Shown here in pieces: positions 41,447 through 49,795 of a stretch of DNA of 64,000 bases. The notes below the pieces were generated by a model. It had not been told where the DNA came from and searched no databases. It worked only from the letters and a program-made list of their open reading frames with translations. Numbering within the stretch: position 1 is the stretch's first letter; each line of letters opens with the position of its first letter. The stretch spans positions 3,899,001 to 3,963,000 of the forward strand of contig NZ_CP050137.1 of NCBI RefSeq assembly GCF_013344685.1. The letters are read 5' to 3'. A program made the position numbers and the translations under genes. The DNA comes from Sphingomonas sp. CL5.1. Lineage in GTDB: Bacteria; Pseudomonadota; Alphaproteobacteria; Sphingomonadales; Sphingomonadaceae.

Positions 41447-42421
41447 ATGCCCCTGATGCCGATTGTCATGCTTGCGCTGGGCGCGCTGACCGTGATCGCG
41501 ATGATCGGGTTCGCGTTCGCCGGCCCGTCCGCAGCGCGCGCCGGCAGCCGGCGGCTCGGCGCCCTGCGCGAGCGTCATTCCGCCTCGCCGACGATGGCGG
41601 TGGAGGCGCAGATGCGCCGCATCACCGGCAAGAACGCCACCAGGGCGGATCAGGCGGCGATGCGCTTCCTGCCGAAGCCGGCCGAACTGAAGAAGCGGCT
41701 GACCCGCACCGGCAAGAACTGGACGGTCGGTCAATACGGTATGGTGACGGTGGCGCTGCTGGTGATCGTCACCCTGCTGCTGACGCTGCAGGGCCTGCCG
41801 CTGCTGCTGGCGCTGCTGGTCGGGCTGGGCGTCGGCGCGGGCCTGCCGCATTATGTCGTCGGCTTCTTCATCAAGCGCCGCATCGCGAAGTTCAATGCGA
41901 AATTTCCCGACGCGATCGAATTGCTCGTGCGCGGCTTGCGCTCGGGCCTGCCGATCACAGAAACCATGTCGGTCGTCGCCAGCGAGGTGCCGGGTCCTGT
42001 GGGCGAGGAATTCCGCATCGTCTCGGACAAGATGAAGATCGGCCGCTCGATGGACGTGGCGCTCCAGGAAACCGCCGAGCGGATTCCGACGCCCGAGTTC
42101 CAGTTCTTCTGCATCACCATCGCGATCCAGCGCGAGACCGGCGGCAATCTGGCGGAAACGCTCCAGAACCTCGCCACCGTGTTGCGTCAGCGCGGGCAGA
42201 TGAAGCTGAAGATCAAGGCGATGTCGTCGGAATCGAAGGCGTCGGCCTATATCATCGGCGCGCTGCCGTTCATCGTTTTCGGCCTGATCTGGTTCATCAA
42301 CGGCAGCTACATGCAGAAATTCTTCGTCGATGAACGGCTTATCATGGTCGGCGGCGGCGGGCTGGTATGGATGGCGATCGGCGGCTTCATCATGGCCAAG
42401 ATGATCAACTTCGAGATCTGA
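41447..42421 (+). CDS. tadB: Inner-membrane platform protein TadB (324 aa)
   Basis: Type II secretion F-domain protein of the tad platform. A leading transmembrane segment (PIVMLALGALTVIAMIGFAF), a pair of central helices (YGMVTVALLVIVTLLLTLQGLPLLLALLVGLGVGAG) and C-terminal helices flank the cytoplasmic F domain (FPDAIELLVRGLRSGLPITETM, IAIQRETGGNLAETLQNLATVLRQR). It forms the platform with TadC. The 3' end is 4 bp before tadC. Confidence 0.92.
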   Translation: MPLMPIVMLALGALTVIAMIGFAFAGPSAARAGSRRLGALRERHSASPTMAVEAQMRRITGKNATRADQAAMRFLPKPAELKKRLTRTGKNWTVGQYGMVTVALLVIVTLLLTLQGLPLLLALLVGLGVGAGLPHYVVGFFIKRRIAKFNAKFPDAIELLVRGLRSGLPITETMSVVASEVPGPVGEEFRIVSDKMKIGRSMDVALQETAERIPTPEFQFFCITIAIQRETGGNLAETLQNLATVLRQRGQMKLKIKAMSSESKASAYIIGALPFIVFGLIWFINGSYMQKFFVDERLIMVGGGGLVWMAIGGFIMAKMINFEI

Positions 42422-42425
42422 CGCG

Positions 42426-43427
42426 ATGGAACCCACATCCAATCCGACGCTGCTTGGCATCGACGTCTATCTGGCCGCGACGATCCTGTCCGGCGTGGCG
42501 GCGTTCGCCGTGCTGGTGGCGATCTACGCCGCGCTCAGCGTGCGCGACCCGATGGCCCGGCGCGTCAAGGCGCTGAACGAGCGTCGCGAGCAGCTCAAGG
42601 CCGGCATCACCGCCTCCAGCGGCAAGCGCCGCGCGAAGCTGGTGCGCCGCAGCGAGGGCGCCGACCGCATCCGCGCCTTCCTCGCCTCGCTGAAGGTGCT
42701 GCAGGACAGCCAGCTCAAGGACGCGCAGGTCAAGCTGCTCCAGGCCGGCATCCGATCGAAGGAATGGGCGGTGGGGGTGATCTTCGGCCGGCTGGTGCTG
42801 CCGGTGGTGATCGGCGGCATCATGGTGTTCGTCGTCTATGGCACGAACAGCTTCGCCGAATGGTCCGCGCTCAAGCGCTATGGGCTGGTCGCCTTCACCT
42901 TCATCGCCTGCTACAAGGCGCCGGACATCTTCCTCAAGAACCAGATCACCAAGCGCTCGCAGGCGATCCGCAAGGGCCTGCCCGACGCGCTCGATCTGCT
43001 GGTGATCTGCGCCGAGGCCGGCCTGACTGTGGACGCCGCGTTCCACCGCGTCGCGAAGGAGCTGGGCAAGGCCTATCCCGAGCTGGGCGACGAATTCGCG
43101 CTCACCGCGATCGAGCTGGGCTTCCTCACCGATCGCCGCCAGGCGTTCGAGAATTTTTCCAACCGCATCGCGCTGGACGAGGTGAAGGGCATCGTCACCA
43201 CGATGATCCAGACCGAGAAATACGGCACCCCCCTCGCCTCCGCGCTGCGCGTGCTGTCCGCCGAGTTCCGCAACGAGCGCATGATGCGCGCGGAGGAAAA
43301 GGCCGCCCGCCTGCCGGCGATCATGACGGTGCCGCTGATCCTGTTCATCCTGCCGGTGCTGTTCATCGTCATCCTCGGCCCGGCGGCCTGCTCGATCAAC
43401 GACGCCTTCATCCACGGCACCCCCTGA
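42426..43427 (+). CDS. tadC: Inner-membrane platform protein TadC (333 aa)
   Basis: Second F-domain platform protein of the tad machinery: N-terminal helix (YLAATILSGVAAFAVLVAIYAAL), central membrane pair (LVLPVVIGGIMVFVVYG), F domain (GLPDALDLLVICAEAGLTVDAAFHRVAKELG, MIQTEKYGTPLASALRVLSAEFR) and C-terminal helix (VPLILFILPVLFIVILGPA). It ends the tad cluster as seen here; the usual downstream tadD and pseudopilin tadE/F/G genes are absent. A long perfect hairpin follows 7 bp after the stop. Confidence 0.92.
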   Translation: MEPTSNPTLLGIDVYLAATILSGVAAFAVLVAIYAALSVRDPMARRVKALNERREQLKAGITASSGKRRAKLVRRSEGADRIRAFLASLKVLQDSQLKDAQVKLLQAGIRSKEWAVGVIFGRLVLPVVIGGIMVFVVYGTNSFAEWSALKRYGLVAFTFIACYKAPDIFLKNQITKRSQAIRKGLPDALDLLVICAEAGLTVDAAFHRVAKELGKAYPELGDEFALTAIELGFLTDRRQAFENFSNRIALDEVKGIVTTMIQTEKYGTPLASALRVLSAEFRNERMMRAEEKAARLPAIMTVPLILFILPVLFIVILGPAACSINDAFIHGTP

Positions 43428-43433
43428 CCGGCC

Positions 43434-43469
43434 CGCCGTTCCGGCCGCGCGCAAGCGGCCGGAACGGCG
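43434..43469 (+). terminator. Long hairpin after tadC
   Basis: Perfect 15-bp inverted repeat, arms 43434-43448 and 43455-43469 with a 6-nt loop (GCGCAA), beginning 7 bp after the tadC stop. There is no U-tract downstream, so it is either an imperfect intrinsic terminator or a 3'-end stabilising structure. It is the natural boundary between the tad and sphingolipid genes. Confidence 0.55.
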
Positions 43470-43528
43470 CGGCGCGGTGAATCGTTGAGGCTCCCGTAAG
43501 AGGAGGCCGCACGAGGAGGTCCGCCGCC

Positions 43529-43828
43529 ATGCCGTTCACCACGCCGACACAATATCTCGCGCTAGCGCTCGCCCTGATCGCGGGCTGGCTGCTCGGCCTC
43601 GCCAGCCATCCCGGCGGCCGCAAGTGGCGCGATCGCTACATCGCCGAGCGCGACGCCCATGCCGCCACCCGCAACGAGGCGGAAGCGCGCATCCGCGAGT
43701 TGGAGGCGGAGAACGCCCGGCTCGGCCGCGCCGCGCCCTTCACCGCCGCGACGATCGCGCCCAACGCGCATCGCGCCAACGAAGGCGATCATCCGCCGGA
43801 CGTCGACCATATCGGAACGAACGGCTGA
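43529..43828 (+). CDS. Small membrane-anchored coiled-coil protein (99 aa)
   Basis: Unassigned small protein. The N-terminal helix (YLALALALIAGWLLGLASH) should anchor it in the membrane. It is followed by a charged heptad-like segment (YIAERDAHAATRNEAEARIRELEAENARL) consistent with a short coiled coil, and a flexible tail. A strong GAGGAGG precedes ATG 43529. It lies 67 bp upstream of the acyl carrier protein and serine palmitoyltransferase genes on the same strand, so a link with membrane or sphingolipid biology is possible but unproven. Confidence 0.72.
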   Translation: MPFTTPTQYLALALALIAGWLLGLASHPGGRKWRDRYIAERDAHAATRNEAEARIRELEAENARLGRAAPFTAATIAPNAHRANEGDHPPDVDHIGTNG

Positions 43829-43895
43829 CGCCTTTGGGCCAAGCTTCGGCCGCAATCGCTTGGCAAGGCCAAGGTCAAGCGATTAAGGCCGGGAC

Positions 43896-44138
43896 ATGAG
43901 CGACCGCGACACCATCCTCACCGCCATCAAGGCGCAGATCGAACCTTTCAACAAGAAGGGCGTCGCCGTCACCGACGCCACCACCTTCCAGGGCGACCTG
44001 GAGTGGGACAGCCTGACGGTGATGGATTTCGTCGCCGCGATCGAGGACGAGTTCGACATCATCATCACGATGAACATGCAGGCCGAAATCGAAACTGTCG
44101 GCCAGCTCGCCGACGCCGTCGCCAGGCTGAAGGCGTGA
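43896..44138 (+). CDS. Acyl carrier protein for sphingolipid synthesis (80 aa)
   Basis: Type II acyl carrier protein: the phosphopantetheine attachment site is Ser39 in EWDSLTVMDFVAAIEDEF, with helix II and acidic residues as in other ACPs. It is separated by 1 bp from the serine palmitoyltransferase gene. In sphingomonads and Caulobacter, bacterial serine palmitoyltransferase is accompanied by a dedicated ACP that delivers the acyl chain. This is different from the general fatty-acid AcpP, which would lie in a fab cluster. Confidence 0.88.
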   Translation: MSDRDTILTAIKAQIEPFNKKGVAVTDATTFQGDLEWDSLTVMDFVAAIEDEFDIIITMNMQAEIETVGQLADAVARLKA

Positions 44139-44139
44139 A

Positions 44140-45399
44140 ATGAGCGACAGCGGCCTGCAATCCGATCTCCCGCCGGCGGCCACCCCGGCGCCGGCCGAAC
44201 GCGACCTGTTCGACAAGTTCGCCCCCCTGATCGCCGAGCGCGAGGCGCTGCTGTCGAGCGGCCTGCGCGATCCGTTCGGCATCGTGATGGAGGAGGTGAA
44301 ATCCCCCACCGTCGCGGTCATCAAGGGCAGGGAAACGATCCTGCTCGGTACCTATAATTACATGGGGATGACCTTCGACCCGGACGTGATCGCCGCCGGC
44401 AAGCAGGCGTTCGACAAGTTCGGCACCGGCACCAACGGCAGCCGCGCGCTCAACGGCACGTTCCACGACCATATGGAGGTGGAGCAGGCGCTGCGCGAAT
44501 TCTACGGCATGTCGGGCGCGATCGTCTTCTCCACCGGCTATCAGGCCAATCTCGGCGTGATCTCCGCGATCGCGGGCAAGGGCGAATATATCATCCTCGA
44601 CGCCGACAGCCACGCCTCGATCTACGATGGCTGCGCGATGGGCAATGCCGAGGTCGTCCGCTTCCGCCACAATTCGGTCGAGGACCTCGACAAGCGCCTC
44701 GGCCGGCTGCCGAAGGAGCCGGGCAAGCTCGTCGTGCTCGAAGGCGTCTATTCGATGCTCGGCGACGTCGCCCCGCTCAGGGAAATGGTGGCCGTCGCCA
44801 AAAAGCACGGCGCGATGGTGCTGGTGGACGAGGCGCATTCGATGGGCTTCTTCGGCCCCAACGGGCGCGGCGTCTATGAGGAGCAGGGGCTGGAGGATCA
44901 GGTCGATTTCGTGATCGGCACCTTCTCCAAGTCGGTCGGCACGGTCGGCGGCTTCTGCGTCTCGAACCATCCGAAGTTCGAGATCCTGCGCTTCGTCTGC
45001 CGCCCGTATATCTTCACCGCCAGCCTGCCGCCGGCGGTGATGGCGAGCGCGGCCGTCTCGATCCGCAAGCTGATGCACGCCCATAACAAGCGCGCGCATC
45101 TGTGGGAAAATACCAGGGCATTGCACGGCGGCCTCAAGGCGCTGGGTTTCCGCCTGCCGACCGATGAGCCGCAATCGGCGGTCGTCGCGGTGCTGCTCGA
45201 CGATCAGGATCAGGCGGTGGCGATGTGGCATGCGCTGCTGGAGGCGGGGCTGTACGTCAACGTCGCGCGCCCGCCGGCTACACCCGCGGGCACCTTCCTG
45301 CTGCGCTGCTCGGTCTGCGCCGAGCATACGAGCGAACAGATCGCCCGCGTGATCGCGATGTTCGAGGCGGCGGGCCGCTCGACCGGCGCGATCGCCTGA
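44140..45399 (+). CDS. spt: Serine palmitoyltransferase (419 aa)
   Basis: PLP-dependent alpha-oxoamine synthase condensing L-serine with an acyl thioester to 3-ketosphinganine, the committed step of sphingolipid synthesis. The length is the same as the soluble Sphingomonas enzyme. The PLP Lys is K264 in GTFSKSVGTVGG; other family signatures are GTYNYMGM, GTGTNGSRALNGT, LDADSHASIYDG and LVDEAHSMGFFG. Close pairing with the ACP gene separates it from Kbl or BioF. It underlies the sphingomonad assignment of the window. Confidence 0.92.
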   Translation: MSDSGLQSDLPPAATPAPAERDLFDKFAPLIAEREALLSSGLRDPFGIVMEEVKSPTVAVIKGRETILLGTYNYMGMTFDPDVIAAGKQAFDKFGTGTNGSRALNGTFHDHMEVEQALREFYGMSGAIVFSTGYQANLGVISAIAGKGEYIILDADSHASIYDGCAMGNAEVVRFRHNSVEDLDKRLGRLPKEPGKLVVLEGVYSMLGDVAPLREMVAVAKKHGAMVLVDEAHSMGFFGPNGRGVYEEQGLEDQVDFVIGTFSKSVGTVGGFCVSNHPKFEILRFVCRPYIFTASLPPAVMASAAVSIRKLMHAHNKRAHLWENTRALHGGLKALGFRLPTDEPQSAVVAVLLDDQDQAVAMWHALLEAGLYVNVARPPATPAGTFLLRCSVCAEHTSEQIARVIAMFEAAGRSTGAIA

Positions 45400-45441
45400 G
45401 CAACCGGCACACGCTTTTCCCGCATCGCCCGGTCTGATACT

Positions 45442-47400
45442 ATGTCGGTCGTGAGCGCGATCGACGGGGGAAAAACGCGAGAGCGGGCGATTTCGAAGCT
45501 CCGCACCATCGCGCTGGCGCTGATGGGCGTGCTCGGCGTCGCCGTGCTGTTCGCGCTGATCCTGACGCTCGGCGAGGCCAACCGCCAGCGCGACCGCGCG
45601 ATCCAGCTCCAGTCGCACAGCTATGACATCATGGTGCTGGCGCGCACGCTGGACGGGACGATCGCGGAATCCGAAGCGTCGCTCGGCCGCTTCGTCATCT
45701 CCGGCGACAAGCAGCTCGGCCGCCTCTATTACGACAACTGGCAGCTCGCGGGGAAGCAGATCGACCGGCTGGCCGATCTCGCCCGCCAGAACGGCAGCCA
45801 GATCCCGCGCCTCGCGCAATTGCGGCTCGCCTATCAGCAGCGCGGCAAGGAATTGTCGCTGATCGCGCTCAGCACCAATTACGGCAAGAACAGCCAGGCG
45901 CTGTCGCTCTATTATCGCGCGCGCGAGGCGCCCTCGCTGACGGCGATCGACCGCATCCTCGAGGAGGTAATCCGCAGCGAGCGGAACCTGCTCGACCAGC
46001 GCACGCAGGAAACCCGCGTCGCGATCGCCCGCTCGACGCGGCTGGCGCGAATCCTCTCCGCCTTCGGCATCCTGATCCTGGTCGGCGCGATCACGCTGGG
46101 CGCGCTCACCGCGCGCGCGCTGACCGAGCGCGGCGTCGCCCGCGCCGAGGCCGCCGCCGAGCGCGAGCGCGCCGACCAGTTCGCCGCCGCCGTGACGGTC
46201 GCCACCGCCGAGCTGCGCCAGCAGGAAGCCCGGCTGCGGCAGGTGCAGAAGATGGAGGCGGTGGGCCAGCTCACCGGCGGCATCGCGCACGATTTCAACA
46301 ATATGCTGGCGGTCGTGATCGGCGGGCTGGAGCTTGCCCAGCGCGGACTGGCGGGCACGACTTCGCGCAAGGAGATCGGCCGCCATGTCGACAGCGCGAT
46401 GGAGGGGGCGAAGCGCGCCGCGGCGCTGACGGGCCGCCTGCTTTCCTTCACCCGCGAGGCCGCGATCAATCCCGTGGCGATGGGCGCGGCCGATCTGCTG
46501 CGCGGGATGTCCGACCTGCTCGACCGGACGCTGGGCGACGCCATCACCGTCGTCATCCGCGACGAGAGCGTCGGATGGCGGCTGCGCGCCGATCGCGTCC
46601 AGATCGAGAACAGCATCCTCAACCTGGCGGTCAACGCGCGCGACGCGATGGACGGGCGCGGCAGGCTGACCATAACCGCCGCCACGGCGACGCTGGCGGA
46701 GAACGAGCGCGAATGCGCCGCTGGCGATTATCTCACCATCGCGGTGACGGACACCGGCTGCGGCATGGCGCCGGAAGTCGCCGAGCGCGTGTTCGAGCCG
46801 TTCTTCACCACCAAGCCGGTGGGCAAGGGCACCGGACTGGGGTTGAGCCAGATCTTCGCCTTCGTCCGGCAGCAGGGTGGCGCGATCACGGTCGACACCG
46901 CGCCCGGCGAGGGCACGACGATCACGCTATATCTGCCGCGCGAGCATGAGGAGGCGGCCGCGCTTCCCGTTACGAGCGACGAAGAAACGTCCCACGCCTC
47001 CCCCGCCGCGCTCGACGTCCTGGTCGTGGAGGACGATCCGCGCGTGCTGGCCGCGACGAGCGGCGCGCTTCGTGAGCTGGGCCATCGCCCCATCCCCTGC
47101 AACGACCCGCTCGCCGCGCCGGCGATGCTCGCCACGCACGATGCGATCGGGCTGATCCTTTCCGACGTGCTGATGCCCACCCAGACGGGGCCGGAGATGA
47201 TCGCCGCGCTCGATCGCCAGCATGCGCACATCCCGGTGCTGTTCGTCACCGGATTCGCCGGCGAGGCGAGCGACGGCGATGCGTTCAGCGGCCATCACGT
47301 CCTGCGCAAGCCGTTCACGCTCAACGCGCTCGATCGCGCGATCTCCGCCGCGACCGCCGCCGATCGCGCGGCTGCGCGCTCCGGCATCGCGGCGGAATGA
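45442..47400 (+). CDS. CHASE3 hybrid sensor histidine kinase (652 aa)
   Basis: Membrane-bound hybrid kinase. TM1 (IALALMGVLGVAVLFALILTLG) is followed by a CHASE3-type periplasmic helical domain (residues about 45-195), TM2 (ILSAFGILILVGAITLGALTA), a short coiled coil, a HisKA-like box with phosphoacceptor H283 (GGIAHDFNNML), HATPase motifs (NLAVNARDAMDG, DTGCGMAPE, GTGLGLSQIFAFV) and a C-terminal receiver whose acceptor is D575 (LILSDVLMP). This is the HWE/NtrB-like single-box type common in alphaproteobacteria. It follows spt by 42 bp; signal and output are unknown. Confidence 0.88.
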   Translation: MSVVSAIDGGKTRERAISKLRTIALALMGVLGVAVLFALILTLGEANRQRDRAIQLQSHSYDIMVLARTLDGTIAESEASLGRFVISGDKQLGRLYYDNWQLAGKQIDRLADLARQNGSQIPRLAQLRLAYQQRGKELSLIALSTNYGKNSQALSLYYRAREAPSLTAIDRILEEVIRSERNLLDQRTQETRVAIARSTRLARILSAFGILILVGAITLGALTARALTERGVARAEAAAERERADQFAAAVTVATAELRQQEARLRQVQKMEAVGQLTGGIAHDFNNMLAVVIGGLELAQRGLAGTTSRKEIGRHVDSAMEGAKRAAALTGRLLSFTREAAINPVAMGAADLLRGMSDLLDRTLGDAITVVIRDESVGWRLRADRVQIENSILNLAVNARDAMDGRGRLTITAATATLAENERECAAGDYLTIAVTDTGCGMAPEVAERVFEPFFTTKPVGKGTGLGLSQIFAFVRQQGGAITVDTAPGEGTTITLYLPREHEEAAALPVTSDEETSHASPAALDVLVVEDDPRVLAATSGALRELGHRPIPCNDPLAAPAMLATHDAIGLILSDVLMPTQTGPEMIAALDRQHAHIPVLFVTGFAGEASDGDAFSGHHVLRKPFTLNALDRAISAATAADRAAARSGIAAE

Positions 47401-47501
47401 CGGGCGGAAACGCGCCGCGCGGATATTTCGGCTGACGCCCGGCTTTCCCCCGCCTATACCGCCCCGATCGACCAGCAGCGCCGAGTGACCGTTTCCCGCC
47501 C

Positions 47502-48701
47502 ATGAAATCGATCGACCGCTACATGGCACGGCTGATCGCGCTGCCGCTGTTCTCGACTCTCGTGCTCGCGGCGATGCTGCTGGTGCTGGACCGCATGCTG
47601 CGCCTGTTCGACTTCGTCGCGACCGAGGGCGGCCCGGTTTCGGTGGTATGGCGGATGCTGGCGAACCTGCTGCCGGAATATCTTGGCCTCGGCATCCCGA
47701 TCGGGTTGATGCTGGGTATCCTGCTCGCCTTCCGCCGCCTCGCCACCTCGTCGGAGCTGGACGTGATGCGCGGCGTGGGGATGAGTTACGGGCGACTGCT
47801 GCGCGTGCCCTATATGTATGCGATCGCGCTGGCGCTGCTGAACCTCGCGATCGTCGGCTATGTCCAGCCCAAGGCGCGCTACGCCTATGAGCAGCTCGGC
47901 TTCGAGCTGCGCACCGGCGCGCTGGGCGCCTCGATCAAGGTCGGCGAATTCACCCATCTCGGCGACCGCACCACGCTGCGCATCGAGCAGAGCCGCGACG
48001 ACGGGCGCCAGCTTTCGGGCATCTTCGTGCATACCGAGACGCAGAAGGGCGACTGGGTGGGCGTGACGGCGCAGCGCGGCCAGTTCCTCGCGACCGACGA
48101 CCCGGACGTCATCATCCTGCGCCTGACCAACGGCACCCTCGTCCACAATCGCAAGGATTTCAGCACCCCGCGCGTGCTGACCTTCAGCAGCCACGACCTG
48201 CCGATCAACCTGCCGAAGTTCGAGCGATTCCGCGTGCGCAGCGGCGAAAGCCTCGAGGCGACGCTGCCGGAGCTGGCGCGCACCGGCCGCACCGGACAGA
48301 CCGTCGAGGAGCGCGACAGCAGCCGATCGGAATTCCATTTCCGCCTCGCGGAAGTCGCCTCGATGTTCCTCCTGCCGCTGCTCGCGGTGGCGCTGGGCGT
48401 GCCGCCGAAGCGCTCCACCTCGGCGCTCGGCGTGTTCCTGTCGATCGTGATCATCGTGACCTATCACAAGATCAACCAATATGCGGCCTCGGTGGGGCAT
48501 CTCGGCCGGATCGACCCGTTCTTCGCGCTTTGGATACCGTTCCTCGTCTTCGCCGCGCTGGTGCTTTGGATGTACCGCACGATCGCCTTCGTCCCCGGCG
48601 GCCAGCCGATCGGCGCGCTGGAGCGCGTCGCGGGCAAGGCGTGGAAGGCGGTTGCCAGCCGCCTGCCGGGCCGCCGCAAGCGCGCGGAGACCACCGCATG
48701 A
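47502..48701 (+). CDS. lptF: LPS export permease LptF (399 aa)
   Basis: YjgP/YjgQ-family permease of the Lpt lipopolysaccharide or lipid transport ABC system. N-terminal helices (IALPLFSTLVLAAMLLVLDRML, YLGLGIPIGLMLGILLAF) precede a periplasmic beta-jellyroll region (residues about 120-290), and C-terminal helices follow (MFLLPLLAVALGVPP, FALWIPFLVFAALVLWMY). It overlaps lptG by ATGA. Sphingomonads replace LPS largely by glycosphingolipids, so retention of LptF/G next to spt is notable but expected for outer-membrane assembly. Confidence 0.9.
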   Translation: MKSIDRYMARLIALPLFSTLVLAAMLLVLDRMLRLFDFVATEGGPVSVVWRMLANLLPEYLGLGIPIGLMLGILLAFRRLATSSELDVMRGVGMSYGRLLRVPYMYAIALALLNLAIVGYVQPKARYAYEQLGFELRTGALGASIKVGEFTHLGDRTTLRIEQSRDDGRQLSGIFVHTETQKGDWVGVTAQRGQFLATDDPDVIILRLTNGTLVHNRKDFSTPRVLTFSSHDLPINLPKFERFRVRSGESLEATLPELARTGRTGQTVEERDSSRSEFHFRLAEVASMFLLPLLAVALGVPPKRSTSALGVFLSIVIIVTYHKINQYAASVGHLGRIDPFFALWIPFLVFAALVLWMYRTIAFVPGGQPIGALERVAGKAWKAVASRLPGRRKRAETTA

Positions 48702-49789
48702 CCTCCTTCTTCCCCTCGCGCACCGTCTCCCTCTACATGGGGCGGATGTTCCTGGTGCGGACGTTCGGCATCCTCGCCGGACTGGTGCTGGTGCTCCAGG
48801 CGCTCGACCTGCTGGGCGAATCCGGCAAGATTCTCGCCGCGCAGGGCAACGGCGACGCGCAGGTGTGGTATTACGTCACGCTGCGCGCGCCGCAGATCAT
48901 CGCGCGCTTCCTGCCCTTCTCGGTGCTGCTCGGCACGATCCTCACGCTCATCACGATGAACCAGAACAGCGAGGTGATCGCGCTGAAGGGCGCGGGCATG
49001 TCCGCGCATCAGGTGCTGGCGCCGCTGATCGTCGCCAGCATGGGCGTCGCGGTGCTGAGCTTCGCCTTCAACGACCGCGTCGTGCCGCGCGCCACCGCCA
49101 CGCTCAACCGCTGGCAGAAGGTCGACTACGGGCCGATGCCGGTCGATCGCGGCGACCGGACGAACGTGTGGGTGCGATCCGGCCCGGACCTGATCGAGGT
49201 CGATACGATCAACGGGCGCGGGAACGCGGCGGAACTGGGCGGCATCACCGTCTATGACCGGCAGGGCGGCGCGCTGCGCGCGATCATCACCGCGCCGCGC
49301 GGCCGCCGCGCCGGCGATGGCTGGGCGGTGGCCCCGGCGCAACGCTTCGACGTCGCGAGTGGCAAGATATCGCAGATCGGCGAGATGGTGATCGCGCGCG
49401 GCGTGACGCCGGACCAGTTCACCCTCGCCTCGGTCGATGCCGACGAGCTGTCGTTCGGCGCGCTCAGGGAAGCGATCGGCGACCTCAAGGCGGCGGGGCG
49501 GCCGACCAAGGCGCTCGAAGGCTCGCTGTGGCACAAATTGTCGGGGCCGCTCTCGTCGGTGCTGATGCCGCTGCTCGGCGCGGTGGCGGCGTTCGGCATC
49601 GCGCGCTCGGGCAAGCTGTTCGTCCGCGCCGTGATCGGCATGGCGCTGGGTTTCGCCTATTTCGTCGCGGACAATTTCGCGCTGGCGATGGGCAATCTCG
49701 GCGCCTACCCGCCGTTCCTGGCGGCGTGGGCGCCGTTCCTACTGTTCCTGTTCATCGGCGAGACGGTGCTGCTGCGCACCGAGGAGTGA
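48698..49789 (+). CDS. lptG: LPS export permease LptG (363 aa)
   Basis: Partner of LptF in the inner-membrane Lpt complex: N-terminal helices (FGILAGLVLVLQALDLL, RFLPFSVLLGTILTLITM), a periplasmic domain (NRWQKVDYGPMPVDRGDRTNVWVRSG through SFGALREAIGDLKAAG) and C-terminal helices (LSSVLMPLLGAVAAFGIA, VIGMALGFAYFVADNFALAMG, FLAAWAPFLLFLFIGETVLL). It starts inside the lptF stop (ATGA). The stop lies 6 bp from the convergent desaturase gene end. Confidence 0.9.
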   Translation: MTSFFPSRTVSLYMGRMFLVRTFGILAGLVLVLQALDLLGESGKILAAQGNGDAQVWYYVTLRAPQIIARFLPFSVLLGTILTLITMNQNSEVIALKGAGMSAHQVLAPLIVASMGVAVLSFAFNDRVVPRATATLNRWQKVDYGPMPVDRGDRTNVWVRSGPDLIEVDTINGRGNAAELGGITVYDRQGGALRAIITAPRGRRAGDGWAVAPAQRFDVASGKISQIGEMVIARGVTPDQFTLASVDADELSFGALREAIGDLKAAGRPTKALEGSLWHKLSGPLSSVLMPLLGAVAAFGIARSGKLFVRAVIGMALGFAYFVADNFALAMGNLGAYPPFLAAWAPFLLFLFIGETVLLRTEE

Positions 49790-49795
49790 GCTGCC

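Noticed and set aside
44065..46386. A 773-codon open frame on the - strand
   Set aside because: It runs antisense across acp, spt and the histidine kinase; no domain and no ribosome-binding site are seen.
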